NCBI GenBank assembly: GCA_020162035.1
Contig: JAIUNM010000024.1
Coordinates: 1 to 55,403, forward strand
Length of the DNA: 55,403 bases
Direction: 5' to 3'
DNA from: Bacteroidota bacterium
Lineage (GTDB): Bacteria > Bacteroidota > Bacteroidia > B-17B0 > Aurantibacillaceae
Each line of letters opens with the position of its first letter. The stretch's first letter is position 1. Position numbers and translations under genes: made by a program. A model generated the notes under the pieces. That model did no database searches and was not told the DNA's origin. It worked only from the letters and a program-made list of their open reading frames with translations. Shown piece after piece: positions 26,746 to 34,914 of this stretch.

Positions 26746-27780
26746 TTATTTTAATTTATTAAGTGCTGTAATTGCTGGCTCGTAATTATCTTCCAATTGC
26801 AAACACATTTTGTAATCAGCTTTAGCATTTTCTTTTTCATTAATTTTAGAATAAGCATATCCTCGTGCAAAATAGGCTTCTATATAATCAGCTTTACTTT
26901 CTATTGCTTTTGTAAAGTAATTAATTGCTGTTTTAGGATCATTTTTAAGTTCTAAAGTTATTGCACCTAAGTTGTAGTTAGCTAAAAAATAATTTTTATC
27001 TCTTGATAATAAATAGTCATATTGCTTAATGGCTTCTTCTATTTTTGAAATATCTTGATAAAATTTAGCCCTTGCGTAAATTACATCATTGTTTGTAGGA
27101 TTAATTTTAAATGCATTGTCGTAATAATTTAAAGCTATTGGATTTTTTTGAGCAGCGTAAATAACGCCAATATCAAAAAATGCTTGGTCAAATCTATTGT
27201 CTTGTTCTGTTGCGGTAATTAAGCTTGATATGGCTTTTGCAGTATCACCACTCTCTCTATAAATACTTCCTTTTATAAAATAGGCTTTTGCAATGCTTTC
27301 ATCTACTTTTAATGCTTTGTTACAATAATCAATTGCTGTTTGGTATTGCCTTACAATAAAAAATAACTCTGCAAGTTTTAATAATGCTTCTGTATTGGTA
27401 GGGAATTTTTTTTCAATTAATTCAAGTTCGTCTTTAGCTAATTTAGTTTTATTAGCAGAAAATAAAGCATCTGCTTTTGTTAAAAAATAATCTGGTTTTA
27501 AAGAATCTAATTTAATTGCTCTATTAGCGTCTTTTTCTGCTTCTTCTGCTAATCCTAATTGAATGTAAAGTTTTGCCCTTTCGTTATACAACTCAGGCTT
27601 ATTGACTTCTTCTGTTATTTTTTTAGAAATTGCTTTAAGCTCAGGTGAGTTAATTTTATTTAGTAAACTGTCTTGAAATTTTAAATCTGTAGCATCATTA
27701 TCAGGTTTAGTTTTACAACCTACTATTAAAAATAAACTTGTAACAACTATTAATATTTTATAAATCATTTGCATTTGCAA
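26746..27780 (-). CDS. TPR lipoprotein
   Basis: A 344-residue lipoprotein with lipobox FLIVGC (C22). The mature part is a solenoid of about seven to eight tetratricopeptide repeats, from ELYNERAKLYIQLGLAEEAEKDANRAI to IEAYFARGYAYSKINEKENA (given in part by position 55-335). No enzymatic motif is visible, so it is a protein-interaction scaffold in the envelope. The start lies 23 bases inside the upstream CCG-domain gene, so it is translationally coupled to the MlaD/Fe-S operon. An alternative start at the fifth codon (27768) would also leave a good signal peptide. It converges on the response regulator gene with 7 bases between stops. Confidence 0.85.
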   Translation of the reverse strand: MQMQMIYKILIVVTSLFLIVGCKTKPDNDATDLKFQDSLLNKINSPELKAISKKITEEVNKPELYNERAKLYIQLGLAEEAEKDANRAIKLDSLKPDYFLTKADALFSANKTKLAKDELELIEKKFPTNTEALLKLAELFFIVRQYQTAIDYCNKALKVDESIAKAYFIKGSIYRESGDTAKAISSLITATEQDNRFDQAFFDIGVIYAAQKNPIALNYYDNAFKINPTNNDVIYARAKFYQDISKIEEAIKQYDYLLSRDKNYFLANYNLGAITLELKNDPKTAINYFTKAIESKADYIEAYFARGYAYSKINEKENAKADYKMCLQLEDNYEPAITALNKLK

Positions 27781-28552
27781 TTAATTCGGCCACATCTAAA
27801 ACTTTTGTTTGCCCTTCTTTATTAAAATGTTTTACTCCATCTGTCATCATTGTGTTGCAAAAAGGGCAACCAACAGCAATAACATCTGGTTGATGTGATA
27901 AAGCTTCTTCGGCTCGTTCAACGTTAACTTCTTTATTTCCTTTTTCGGCTTCTTTAAACAATTGTGCGCCACCTGCACCACAACAAAAACCATTAGCTCG
28001 GCTTCTTTTCATTTCTGCTAATTCAACATCTAATTTTTTTATTACTTCTCGTGGCGCTTCGTAAACATCATTTGCTCTTCCTAAATAACAAGGGTCGTGA
28101 AACACAATTTTTTTGCCTTTAAATTCACCACCAGATACTTTTAATTTACCAGCGTTAATTAATTCTTGAACTAATTGCGTATGGTGAACAATTTCATAAT
28201 TTCCTCCTAGTGATGGATATTCATTTTTAATAGTATTAAAGCAATGCGGGCAACCCGTAACTATTTTTTTAACTCCATATCCATTTAAAACTGTAATGTT
28301 TTGCATGGCTTGCATTTGAAATAAAAATTCGTTACCAGCTCGTTTAGCAGGGTCACCGGTGCAGCCTTCTTCTGCTCCTAAAATTGCAAATTTAATTCCA
28401 ACATGGTTTAAAATTCTAATAATAGCTTTAGTAATTTTTTTTGCGCGGTCATCAAAACTACCACTACAACCAACCCAAAATAAAATTTCGGGTACTTCGC
28501 CGTTTGCTATCATTTCGGCCATTGTAGGAACTTTTATTGGAGTTGAATTCAT
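27758..28552 (-). CDS. CCG-domain Fe-S protein (HdrB/GlpC-like)
   Basis: A 264-residue soluble protein with two cysteine-rich CCG domains, as in heterodisulfide reductase subunit B, GlpC and LutA, where they hold a [4Fe-4S] cluster for electron transfer. Cysteines are C29, C64, C101/C104 in the first domain and C155, C190-C191, C229/C232 in the second. The second has the canonical FCCGAGGAQLF and VGCPFCNTMM. The first domain lacks the CCG pair (EEGCTG instead), as in many bacterial members. It is 39 bases downstream of a membrane 4Fe-4S protein, and together they should form an electron-transfer complex. The physiological donor and acceptor are unknown. Confidence 0.9.
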   Translation of the reverse strand: MNSTPIKVPTMAEMIANGEVPEILFWVGCSGSFDDRAKKITKAIIRILNHVGIKFAILGAEEGCTGDPAKRAGNEFLFQMQAMQNITVLNGYGVKKIVTGCPHCFNTIKNEYPSLGGNYEIVHHTQLVQELINAGKLKVSGGEFKGKKIVFHDPCYLGRANDVYEAPREVIKKLDVELAEMKRSRANGFCCGAGGAQLFKEAEKGNKEVNVERAEEALSHQPDVIAVGCPFCNTMMTDGVKHFNKEGQTKVLDVAELIANANDL

Positions 28553-28591
28553 TTTTTTTGTTATTTATAGTTCTACTTTATTTAAAATAAA

Positions 28592-29917
28592 TTAATTTTC
28601 ATTTATCCAATTTGCTCTATCTGAAGGGCTAAATTGCCATGGAGCGCCGTTGTTTTCTAAATTACTAAACATATTAGTTAATTCACTTGGGTTTTGGCTT
28701 TCTTCCATTACTAAATATCTACGTATTTCAACAATTATTTCGAGTGGATTTATATTTACAGGACAAGCTTCAACACAAGCATTACAGGTATTACAAGCCC
28801 AAATCTCTTCTGTTGTTATATAATTTCCAAGTAAACTTTTTCCATCATCAACAAATTTACCATTATTAAAATCGATATTTTTTCCAACCTCAACCATTCT
28901 GTCTCGTGTATCCATCATAATTTTGCGTGGAGATAATTTTTTCCCTGTAATGTTTTGTGGACAAGAACTAGAGCATCTTCCACATTCTGTACAAGTATAT
29001 GCATCTAATAAATTTTTCCAAGTTAAATCTTGTACATCTTTTACACCAAATCGAGTAGGGTTGTTAGGGTCTGTTTTAGGCTGATAACTAGGGTCAAAAT
29101 TTGGGGCTACAACATCAGTAACTGAGTCTAATGTACTTAATTTTCCTTTTTTATTTAAATTACTGTAATAGGTATTTGGAAATGCTAAAACAATATGTAA
29201 ATGTTTTGAAAATGGTAAGTAACATAAAAAACCTAAAACCATTAATAAATGTCCCCACCAGCCAATACGTTCAATTACATGTAAACCACCATCAGGGAAA
29301 CCACTATATAATGCAGGACCTAAATATTGACTAATTGAAAAGTTTAACGAGTTACCTCCTGTATTAATTGCATGCGATGCGCCTCTTTGATATAAAACTT
29401 CATCGGCACCATTCATCATAAAAATAAAAATTATTAAAGTAATTTCAGCAAGTAAAATTAAATTTGCATCTAACTTAGGCCAACCATTAAGTTCGTTCAT
29501 TACTAGCCTTGGAATTTTTAATAAATTACGACGTGCTAAAAAAGTAATTGTAGCAATAAAAGCTAATACGGATAAGATTTCTATTAGGCTTATCATAAAT
29601 GTATAAAATCCACCAAGGTATGGTCTAAAAATCCTGTGACTGCCAGAAATGCCGTCAACAATTATTTCGAGCAATTCTATTTGAGTAATAATAAAGGCAC
29701 TATAAAGTATAAAATGAAGTAAAGCAGGAATTGGCCTAGCAAACATTTTTTTTTGCCCAAATGCTACTAATAACATTGTTTTCCATCTTTTGCTTTTGTT
29801 ATCGTTAATTGTTATTGCTTTACCAAGGAAAATGTTTCTTCTTATTTTTTTTACTTGTAAATAAAAGAAAACAGCTCCTGCACCAAACAACAAACAAAAT
29901 AAAATAGAACTTAACAT
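28592..29917 (-). CDS. Membrane-bound 4Fe-4S dicluster protein (HdrD-like)
   Basis: A 441-residue protein. The N-terminal 240 residues hold about five hydrophobic helices (1-20, 65-85, 105-125, 152-170, 218-235). The C-terminal part has two ferredoxin motifs: CTECGRCSSSCP (C309, C312, C315, C319) and CNTCNACVEACP (C375, C378, C381, C385), enough for two [4Fe-4S] clusters. The membrane part resembles the NarI/DsrM-type arm of heterodisulfide-reductase-like proteins. Some His residues (H68, H213, H223, H239) could bind heme, but I cannot show that. It lies between a MlaD gene (6 bases upstream) and the CCG protein, an arrangement I have seen repeatedly in Bacteroidota. Confidence 0.9.
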   Translation of the reverse strand: MLSSILFCLLFGAGAVFFYLQVKKIRRNIFLGKAITINDNKSKRWKTMLLVAFGQKKMFARPIPALLHFILYSAFIITQIELLEIIVDGISGSHRIFRPYLGGFYTFMISLIEILSVLAFIATITFLARRNLLKIPRLVMNELNGWPKLDANLILLAEITLIIFIFMMNGADEVLYQRGASHAINTGGNSLNFSISQYLGPALYSGFPDGGLHVIERIGWWGHLLMVLGFLCYLPFSKHLHIVLAFPNTYYSNLNKKGKLSTLDSVTDVVAPNFDPSYQPKTDPNNPTRFGVKDVQDLTWKNLLDAYTCTECGRCSSSCPQNITGKKLSPRKIMMDTRDRMVEVGKNIDFNNGKFVDDGKSLLGNYITTEEIWACNTCNACVEACPVNINPLEIIVEIRRYLVMEESQNPSELTNMFSNLENNGAPWQFSPSDRANWINEN

Positions 29918-29923
29918 ATAAAA

Positions 29924-30901
29924 TTAATCTTTAGGTTTAGGGTATTTACGGCCAAATACCGAGAAGTGAATATATCGTTCTGGATTAATCCGTAAATCTT
30001 TAAGTAATTTATCCAAATCGGCAGTTGATTTGTTTAGGTTTGTGTATAACGAATCATTTTTTGCTAATTTACCTAGTGTGCCTTGTCCTTCATTAATTTT
30101 AGCAAGCATTACACTTAATTCTTTCATCGATTTATCAGCGCTTGCAATAGCCTCTTTTATTTGAGCTTTAGCTAAACTATCACTTATAGTATTAACATTA
30201 GCAATTATGTTATCAATACGTTGACTATTTTTACTTAAGTTAGAAGTAATTTGATTTAAATTACTCATAACACTCGATATTTTTGTTCTTTCTGAACCAA
30301 TTAAATCATCAACTTTATATGCAGTTTGTTCTAAACTTAAAATGGCACGTTTTACTCCTTCAAAAGATTCATCAATGTTTTTACGGGTTTTAGTGTTTAA
30401 TATCGCATTAATAACACTCATTACACTATCCATTCCGCCAATTAATTTTTCGGCTTTAGCTTGTATTGGTGCAATTTGTTTGTTAAACGATTCTTTTAAA
30501 CTTTGCTCAGATTCTGCCGAAAGTGTATCTCCGCTTTTTACGTATTCTGTACGGTCACTAAAAATAAGTTCAACTGCTTTAGATCCTAGTAAGTCAGAAC
30601 TTTCGGCACGAGCAATAGTACCAACTGGTATTTTAATATCTTCATTTAAATTAAATTTTACCAATACTTGTTGTTTACCTCGGTGGTTAATTAATTTAAT
30701 TTCGCTTACTTGCCCTATTTTGTAACCATTAACTAATAATGGATTAGCGGTAATTAAATTTTCAATTCTTGGGTAAACTGCATACAACTCATATTTAGGC
30801 GAAAACAAATTAATTCCTTTTAAAAAACTAACACCCCAAACTAAAATGCTAATGGCCGAAATAACTACAACACCTATTTTAAATTCTTTACTAACTTTCA
30901 T
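29924..30901 (-). CDS. MlaD/MCE-family protein
   Basis: A 325-residue protein with one N-terminal transmembrane helix (FKIGVVVISAISILVWGVSF, 7-26) and an MCE domain (about 37-115; YAVYPRIENLITANPLLVNG, IPVGTIARAESSDLLGSKAV). A long helical/coiled-coil part follows (about 130-300) with many Asn, Ser and Ile heptads. MCE proteins form hexameric rings or tunnels that carry lipids across the periplasm, normally with MlaE and MlaF partners. No such permease or ATPase gene is in this window. It begins the operon with the Fe-S proteins and TPR lipoprotein, divergent from a TrmH-like gene. Confidence 0.92.
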   Translation of the reverse strand: MKVSKEFKIGVVVISAISILVWGVSFLKGINLFSPKYELYAVYPRIENLITANPLLVNGYKIGQVSEIKLINHRGKQQVLVKFNLNEDIKIPVGTIARAESSDLLGSKAVELIFSDRTEYVKSGDTLSAESEQSLKESFNKQIAPIQAKAEKLIGGMDSVMSVINAILNTKTRKNIDESFEGVKRAILSLEQTAYKVDDLIGSERTKISSVMSNLNQITSNLSKNSQRIDNIIANVNTISDSLAKAQIKEAIASADKSMKELSVMLAKINEGQGTLGKLAKNDSLYTNLNKSTADLDKLLKDLRINPERYIHFSVFGRKYPKPKD

Positions 30902-30947
30902 TTAAAAAATATCCCATAAAATTAAGAAAATAATTAGTTTTGACGCC

Positions 30948-31478
30948 ATGTTTAATGAAAAAATTAAAAATGAAGATTTAAACCGTTTAACACCAAACGA
31001 TTTTAAAAAGAGTAATAAACAATCTATTATTGTAGTTCTTGATAACATTAGGAGTTTAAATAATATTGGTAGTGTGTTTAGAACTGCCGATGCATTTTTA
31101 ATTGAAGGAATTGCTTTATGTGGTGTTTGTGGCACTCCGCCAAATAAAGAAATAGAAAAAACAGCTTTAGGAGCAACAGCTACAGTAGAGTGGTGGTATT
31201 ATAAAACAACAGTTGAAGCCATAATTGATTTAAGACAAAAAGGGTATTATATAGTAAGTATTGAACAAGCCGAAAAAAAAACTTGGTTACAAAATTTTGA
31301 AAGTACAGGTAAAAAACTAGCATTAGTTTTTGGTAATGAAGTGTATGGTGTAGACCAAGAAATTATAAACAATAGTGATGAAGTAGTTGAAATTCCACAA
31401 CTTGGCACAAAACATTCTTTAAACATTTCTGTAAGTGTTGGTATAGTTTTATGGGAATTTATTCGTAAAAAAATATAA
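30948..31478 (+). CDS. TrmH/SpoU-family RNA methyltransferase
   Basis: A 176-residue SPOUT methyltransferase that transfers a methyl group to a ribose 2'-OH in tRNA or rRNA. The three SpoU motifs are visible: LDNIRSLNNIGSVFRTADAF (motif 1, about 32-51), LALVFGNEVYGVDQEIINNS (motif 2) and VEIPQLGTKHSLNISVSVGI (motif 3), which form the trefoil knot and SAM site. It lacks the N-terminal substrate-binding domain, so it is a short form. The target nucleotide is not determinable. It is divergent from mlaD with a 46-base gap, which is tight for two promoters. Confidence 0.9.
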   Translation: MFNEKIKNEDLNRLTPNDFKKSNKQSIIVVLDNIRSLNNIGSVFRTADAFLIEGIALCGVCGTPPNKEIEKTALGATATVEWWYYKTTVEAIIDLRQKGYYIVSIEQAEKKTWLQNFESTGKKLALVFGNEVYGVDQEIINNSDEVVEIPQLGTKHSLNISVSVGIVLWEFIRKKI

Positions 31479-31527
31479 ATTAAAATTTTACAAAGTATTT
31501 ATCTTATAATTTAATTTTCAATTTATA

Positions 31528-31998
31528 TTAATTTAAATTTTTTAAAACTGTTTTAATTGTTTCAAAATTTGGTAACTCGCCCGCATTTTCAAGTATTTCG
31601 ATATGTTTTAATATTCCATTTTTATCAATTACAAATGCACTTCTTTTACTTACACCTTTCATGCCAAAAGCAAAATTTTCATATAGGCAATTGTAATCTA
31701 ATGAAACGTTTTTATTAAAATCGCTTAACAATTCAAAATTTAACTTTTGTTCTTCTTTGTATTTTGCTAACGTAAATAAAGAATCAACCGAAATTCCAAA
31801 AATAGTTGCATTTAACTGGTTATAATCAGCTAAACTATCTCTAACCGAACATAATTCATTAGTGCAAACGCCAGTAAATGCTAAAGGAAAAAAAAGAAGA
31901 ACAACATTTTTACCTTTCAATTCATTTAATTTCACTTCTTTTTTTAATGTATTTAAAAGTGTAAAATTAGGTGCTGTTTCATTTAATTTAAGACTCAT
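31528..31998 (-). CDS. Peroxiredoxin (AhpE/Bcp-like)
   Basis: A 156-residue thiol peroxidase of the AhpC/TSA family. The peroxidatic cysteine is C45 in FTGVCTNELC, preceded by FFPLAF; a second cysteine (C50) five residues later is the resolving-cysteine position of Bcp/PrxQ-type enzymes, so either a 1-Cys or an atypical 2-Cys mechanism is possible. DFNKNVSLDYNCLYE and KRSAFVIDKNGILKHIEILE are standard for the fold. It is divergent from a second, AhpC-type peroxiredoxin; the shared intergenic region is 102 bases. It reduces hydroperoxides in the cytosol. Confidence 0.92.
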   Translation of the reverse strand: MSLKLNETAPNFTLLNTLKKEVKLNELKGKNVVLLFFPLAFTGVCTNELCSVRDSLADYNQLNATIFGISVDSLFTLAKYKEEQKLNFELLSDFNKNVSLDYNCLYENFAFGMKGVSKRSAFVIDKNGILKHIEILENAGELPNFETIKTVLKNLN

Positions 31999-32100
31999 AA
32001 TAAAATTTGTTAAGCACTACAATAATAGGTATTTCTAAATTATTAATAATAAAAAGTATTGAGTACTTTTACAACATTAACATTAAAATAAAGTATAAAT

Positions 32101-32733
32101 ATGGCAAGTTTAGTAGGAAAAAAAGCACCAAGTTTTAAAGCTGGTGCAGTAGTAAATGGTGGAGAAATTGTTTCTGATTTCTCTTTAGATCAATTTATTG
32201 GCAAAAAGTATGTAGTATTCTTTTTTTACCCAAAAGATTTTACGTTTGTTTGTCCAACAGAGTTACATGCTTTTCAAGAACAATTAAGCGAATTTGAAAA
32301 AAGAGGAGTTGCTGTTGTTGGTTGTAGCACAGATACAGAAGAGAGCCATTGGGGTTGGTTACAAATGGAAAAAAATGCAGGAGGGATTAAAGGTGTAAAA
32401 TACCCAATTGTTGCAGATACAACTAAAACAATTTCTTTAAATTATGGTACTCTTTCTGGAGATTATGATGTTGATGCAGAAAACAATTTAATTGCTACAG
32501 GACCAATGATTGCATTTAGAGGATTGTATTTAATAGATAAAAAAGGTGTTGTGCGCCATCAATTAATTAATGATTTACCGCTTGGCAGAAACGTAGATGA
32601 AGCAATTCGTATGGTAGATGCATTACAATTTTATGAAGAAAATGGAGAGGTTTGTCCTGCTAACTGGACAAAAGGAAAAGAAGGAATGAAAGCTGACCAT
32701 AAAGGTGTAGCTGAATATTTAGGAAAGCATTAA
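32101..32733 (+). CDS. 2-Cys peroxiredoxin (AhpC/Prx1 type)
   Basis: A 210-residue typical 2-Cys peroxiredoxin. The peroxidatic cysteine is C51 in FYPKDFTFVCPTELHAF, and the resolving cysteine is C185 in GEVCPANW near the C-terminus, followed by a KADHKGVAEYL tail. DTTKTISLNYG and RGLYLIDKKGVVRHQ are family strands. It should reduce H2O2 and organic peroxides with electrons from thioredoxin or AhpF; no ahpF is in this window. It is divergent from the AhpE/Bcp-like gene and ends in a strong terminator, so it is a one-gene unit. Confidence 0.95.
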   Translation: MASLVGKKAPSFKAGAVVNGGEIVSDFSLDQFIGKKYVVFFFYPKDFTFVCPTELHAFQEQLSEFEKRGVAVVGCSTDTEESHWGWLQMEKNAGGIKGVKYPIVADTTKTISLNYGTLSGDYDVDAENNLIATGPMIAFRGLYLIDKKGVVRHQLINDLPLGRNVDEAIRMVDALQFYEENGEVCPANWTKGKEGMKADHKGVAEYLGKH

Positions 32734-32754
32734 TTTTTTTTTATTTTTTTTAAG

Positions 32755-32783
32755 CCGTTCAAAATTTTGAACGGTTTTTTTTT
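32755..32783 (+). terminator. Rho-independent terminator after peroxiredoxin
   Basis: A 10-bp perfect palindrome CCGTTCAAAA/TTTTGAACGG (32755-32764 with 32765-32774) is followed by nine T (32775-32783). It is 22 bases after the peroxiredoxin stop and upstream of dnaN. Confidence 0.92.
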
Positions 32784-32816
32784 GTGGAAAAAATGCTTAA
32801 AACTAAACTGCTAAAA

Positions 32817-32848
32817 TTTAGCTATCCTTAATAGAGAATTTAACTTTG
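32817..32848 (+). promoter_or_regulatory. Candidate dnaN promoter (TTTA-N20-TAACTTTG)
   Basis: TAACTTTG at 32841-32848 matches the -7 consensus TAnnTTTG, and a TTTA at 32817-32820 takes the -33 position with a 20-base spacer. It lies 18 bases upstream of the dnaN ATG and after a terminator, so dnaN appears to be transcribed on its own. Confidence 0.5.
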
Positions 32849-32865
32849 TTGGAAAATACTGTATT

Positions 32866-33987
32866 ATGAATTTTGTAATTATTGCATCTACTCTTTTAAA
32901 ACATTTAAAATCAATTGGCGGCGTACTAAATACCAATAACACTATTCCAATTTTAGATTGTTTTTTATTTGAAATTTCTAAAGGAGAATTAACCATTTCG
33001 GCTAGTGATATGGAAACCACTATTACTACAAGTACAAAAGTAGAATCTAACGATAATGGAAATATTGCAATACCTGCAAAAACATTGTTAGATGCATTAA
33101 GTAATTTACCTGAACAACCAATTTCTTTTATTGTAGATAAAACAAAAAATTCTATTAAGATAAAAACAGAAACAGGTGATTATAATATTAGTGGGCAAAA
33201 CGGTGCTGAGTATCCAAAATTACCTCAATTAAATTCCGAAGCTTCAATAGTAATAAAAAGCGATGTTTTAGCAAGTGCAATAAACAAAACAATATTTGCT
33301 ACTGGTAATGATGATTTAAGACCAGTTATGAGTGGCGTTTTTTGTCAATTTAACGAAACCAATTCTATTTTTGTTGCAACAGATGCTCATAAATTAGTGC
33401 GATATACACGCAGTGATGCAAAAGCAGGCACCGCATCTTCATTTATTATGCCTAAAAAACCTCTAAACATTTTAAAAAATTTATTAGTTGGAATTGACGA
33501 TGCTGTAAAAGTAGAGTTTAATAAAACTAATGCCTTATTTAGCTTTGGTGGTGTTAATTTAATTTGTCGCTTAATTGATGGAAAATATCCAAATTACGAA
33601 GCTGTTATCCCTAAACACAATCCAAATAAATTAACTGTTGATAGAGGCTCTTTTTTAGGCGCATTAAAACGTGTAAGTGTATTTAGTAATAAAGCAACTC
33701 ATCAAATTAGAGTAAAAGTTACAGGTAGCCAATTAAGAGTTAGCGCCGAAGATTTAGATTTTGCTAACGAAGGTCATGAAACATTAACATGCACTTATGT
33801 TGGCGAAGATATGGAAATAGGGTTTAACTCACGATTTTTAGTTGAAATGATAAGTAACTTAGATTGTGATGAAATCTCACTTGAAATGAGTGCTCCAAAT
33901 CGCGCAGGAATTATTTTACCAGCCAACAAATCTAATCCAAGCGAAGATGTGTTAATGTTGGTTATGCCAGTAATGCTTAACAATTAA
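32866..33987 (+). CDS. dnaN: DNA polymerase III beta subunit (sliding clamp) DnaN
   Basis: A 373-residue protein of normal length for the beta clamp, a dimeric ring that tethers polymerase III to DNA. Three clamp-fold domains are visible. Recognisable segments are FLFEISKGELTISASDMETT in domain 1, RPVMSGVFCQFNETNSIFVATDAHKLV at the domain 2 core (listed by position ~148-174) and YPNYEAVIPKHNPNKLTVDR at the start of domain 3. The C-terminus ends DVLMLVMPVMLNN, the usual pattern with the Met-Pro motif. It is not next to dnaA, recF or gyrB, as is common in Bacteroidota. A promoter candidate precedes it. Confidence 0.97.
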   Translation: MNFVIIASTLLKHLKSIGGVLNTNNTIPILDCFLFEISKGELTISASDMETTITTSTKVESNDNGNIAIPAKTLLDALSNLPEQPISFIVDKTKNSIKIKTETGDYNISGQNGAEYPKLPQLNSEASIVIKSDVLASAINKTIFATGNDDLRPVMSGVFCQFNETNSIFVATDAHKLVRYTRSDAKAGTASSFIMPKKPLNILKNLLVGIDDAVKVEFNKTNALFSFGGVNLICRLIDGKYPNYEAVIPKHNPNKLTVDRGSFLGALKRVSVFSNKATHQIRVKVTGSQLRVSAEDLDFANEGHETLTCTYVGEDMEIGFNSRFLVEMISNLDCDEISLEMSAPNRAGIILPANKSNPSEDVLMLVMPVMLNN

Positions 33988-34078
33988 TTTGTTAATTTAG
34001 CACTTAAATTATAAGCGTTAAAAAATTTAATGCTTACTAATATTGTTATTAATATTTATTTAAGTGTGTTTATCTAAT

Positions 34079-34912
34079 ATGATTTTGTTTAGACTTTTAT
34101 TAATCACTTTTTTATTAAATGTAGTGCCATTGTTTTCTCAAAAAGATACAATTCAATTTAATTCAAAAAAACAAAACAAAATTTATTTATTGTGGGGTTA
34201 TACGCGCGCATGGTACACTAAAAGTAATATTCATTTTCAAAACAAAGGAACGTATGTAAGTAAACTAAACGGAAATAGTTACACTTACGATTTTACAGCT
34301 TACCAGGCTGTTGCAAAAGATAGGCCAGACTTTGATCAACTATACGATGTGATAAACATTACAATTCCTCAATTTGTAGGTCGTTTAGGTTATAAATTAA
34401 ATGATAAGTGGGATATTGAAATGAATTATGATCATACAAAATATGTTGTAACCGATTTTCAAAAATTAAGAGTAAAAGGGCAAATTAATAACCAATGGTT
34501 TGATACCGATACAATTTTAAATCCAACAAATTTATTTCATTTTGAACATACAGATGGTGCAAATTTTTGGATGATAAATGCTGTTCGGAAATTTAAATTA
34601 TTCCAAAAAAATCCTAAGTTTAAATTAGAAGCTGTAGTTAAGCCAGGTGGAGGTATAGTAATTCCTCGTACAGATGTTACTTTATTTGGCGAAAGATTAA
34701 ACAACGATTGGAAAGTTGCCGGTTATATTTTTGGTGTAGAATCCGGCATACGAATTAATTTTTTAAAATATGGTTTGTTTGAATTAACAACAAAAGGTTC
34801 TTATGCTAATTATGTAAATGCTTTTGTGCTTGGGAAAGGTAACGGAAAAGTAAATCATCATTTTTTTGCAGGCCAAGTAACAGCTACGTTTGGCGTACTT
34901 TTAGGGAAATAA
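34079..34912 (+). CDS. Outer-membrane beta-barrel-like protein of unknown function
   Basis: A 277-residue exported protein from the ATG at 34079; an in-frame GTG five codons upstream (34064) is less likely because the ATG gives a cleaner signal peptide (MILFRLLLITFLLNVVPLFS, then Q). The mature part has alternating aromatic beta-strands (KIYLLWGYTRAWYTKSNIHF, GRLGYKLNDKWDIEMNYDH, FWMINAVRKFKLF) and ends VTATFGVLLGK. It looks like a small barrel of 8-10 strands, of the type annotated as outer membrane protein in Bacteroidota. A WGYTRAWYTKSNIHF motif near the N-terminus is shared by a family without known function, as far as I recall. It converges on a T9SS protein gene with 2 bases between stops. 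Confidence 0.8.
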   Translation: MILFRLLLITFLLNVVPLFSQKDTIQFNSKKQNKIYLLWGYTRAWYTKSNIHFQNKGTYVSKLNGNSYTYDFTAYQAVAKDRPDFDQLYDVINITIPQFVGRLGYKLNDKWDIEMNYDHTKYVVTDFQKLRVKGQINNQWFDTDTILNPTNLFHFEHTDGANFWMINAVRKFKLFQKNPKFKLEAVVKPGGGIVIPRTDVTLFGERLNNDWKVAGYIFGVESGIRINFLKYGLFELTTKGSYANYVNAFVLGKGNGKVNHHFFAGQVTATFGVLLGK

Positions 34913-34914
34913 TT

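Noticed and set aside
34064..34081. GTG at 34064 as the start of the barrel-like gene
   Set aside because: The ATG at 34079 gives a standard signal peptide; the GTG start would put five extra residues before it without any visible ribosome site.
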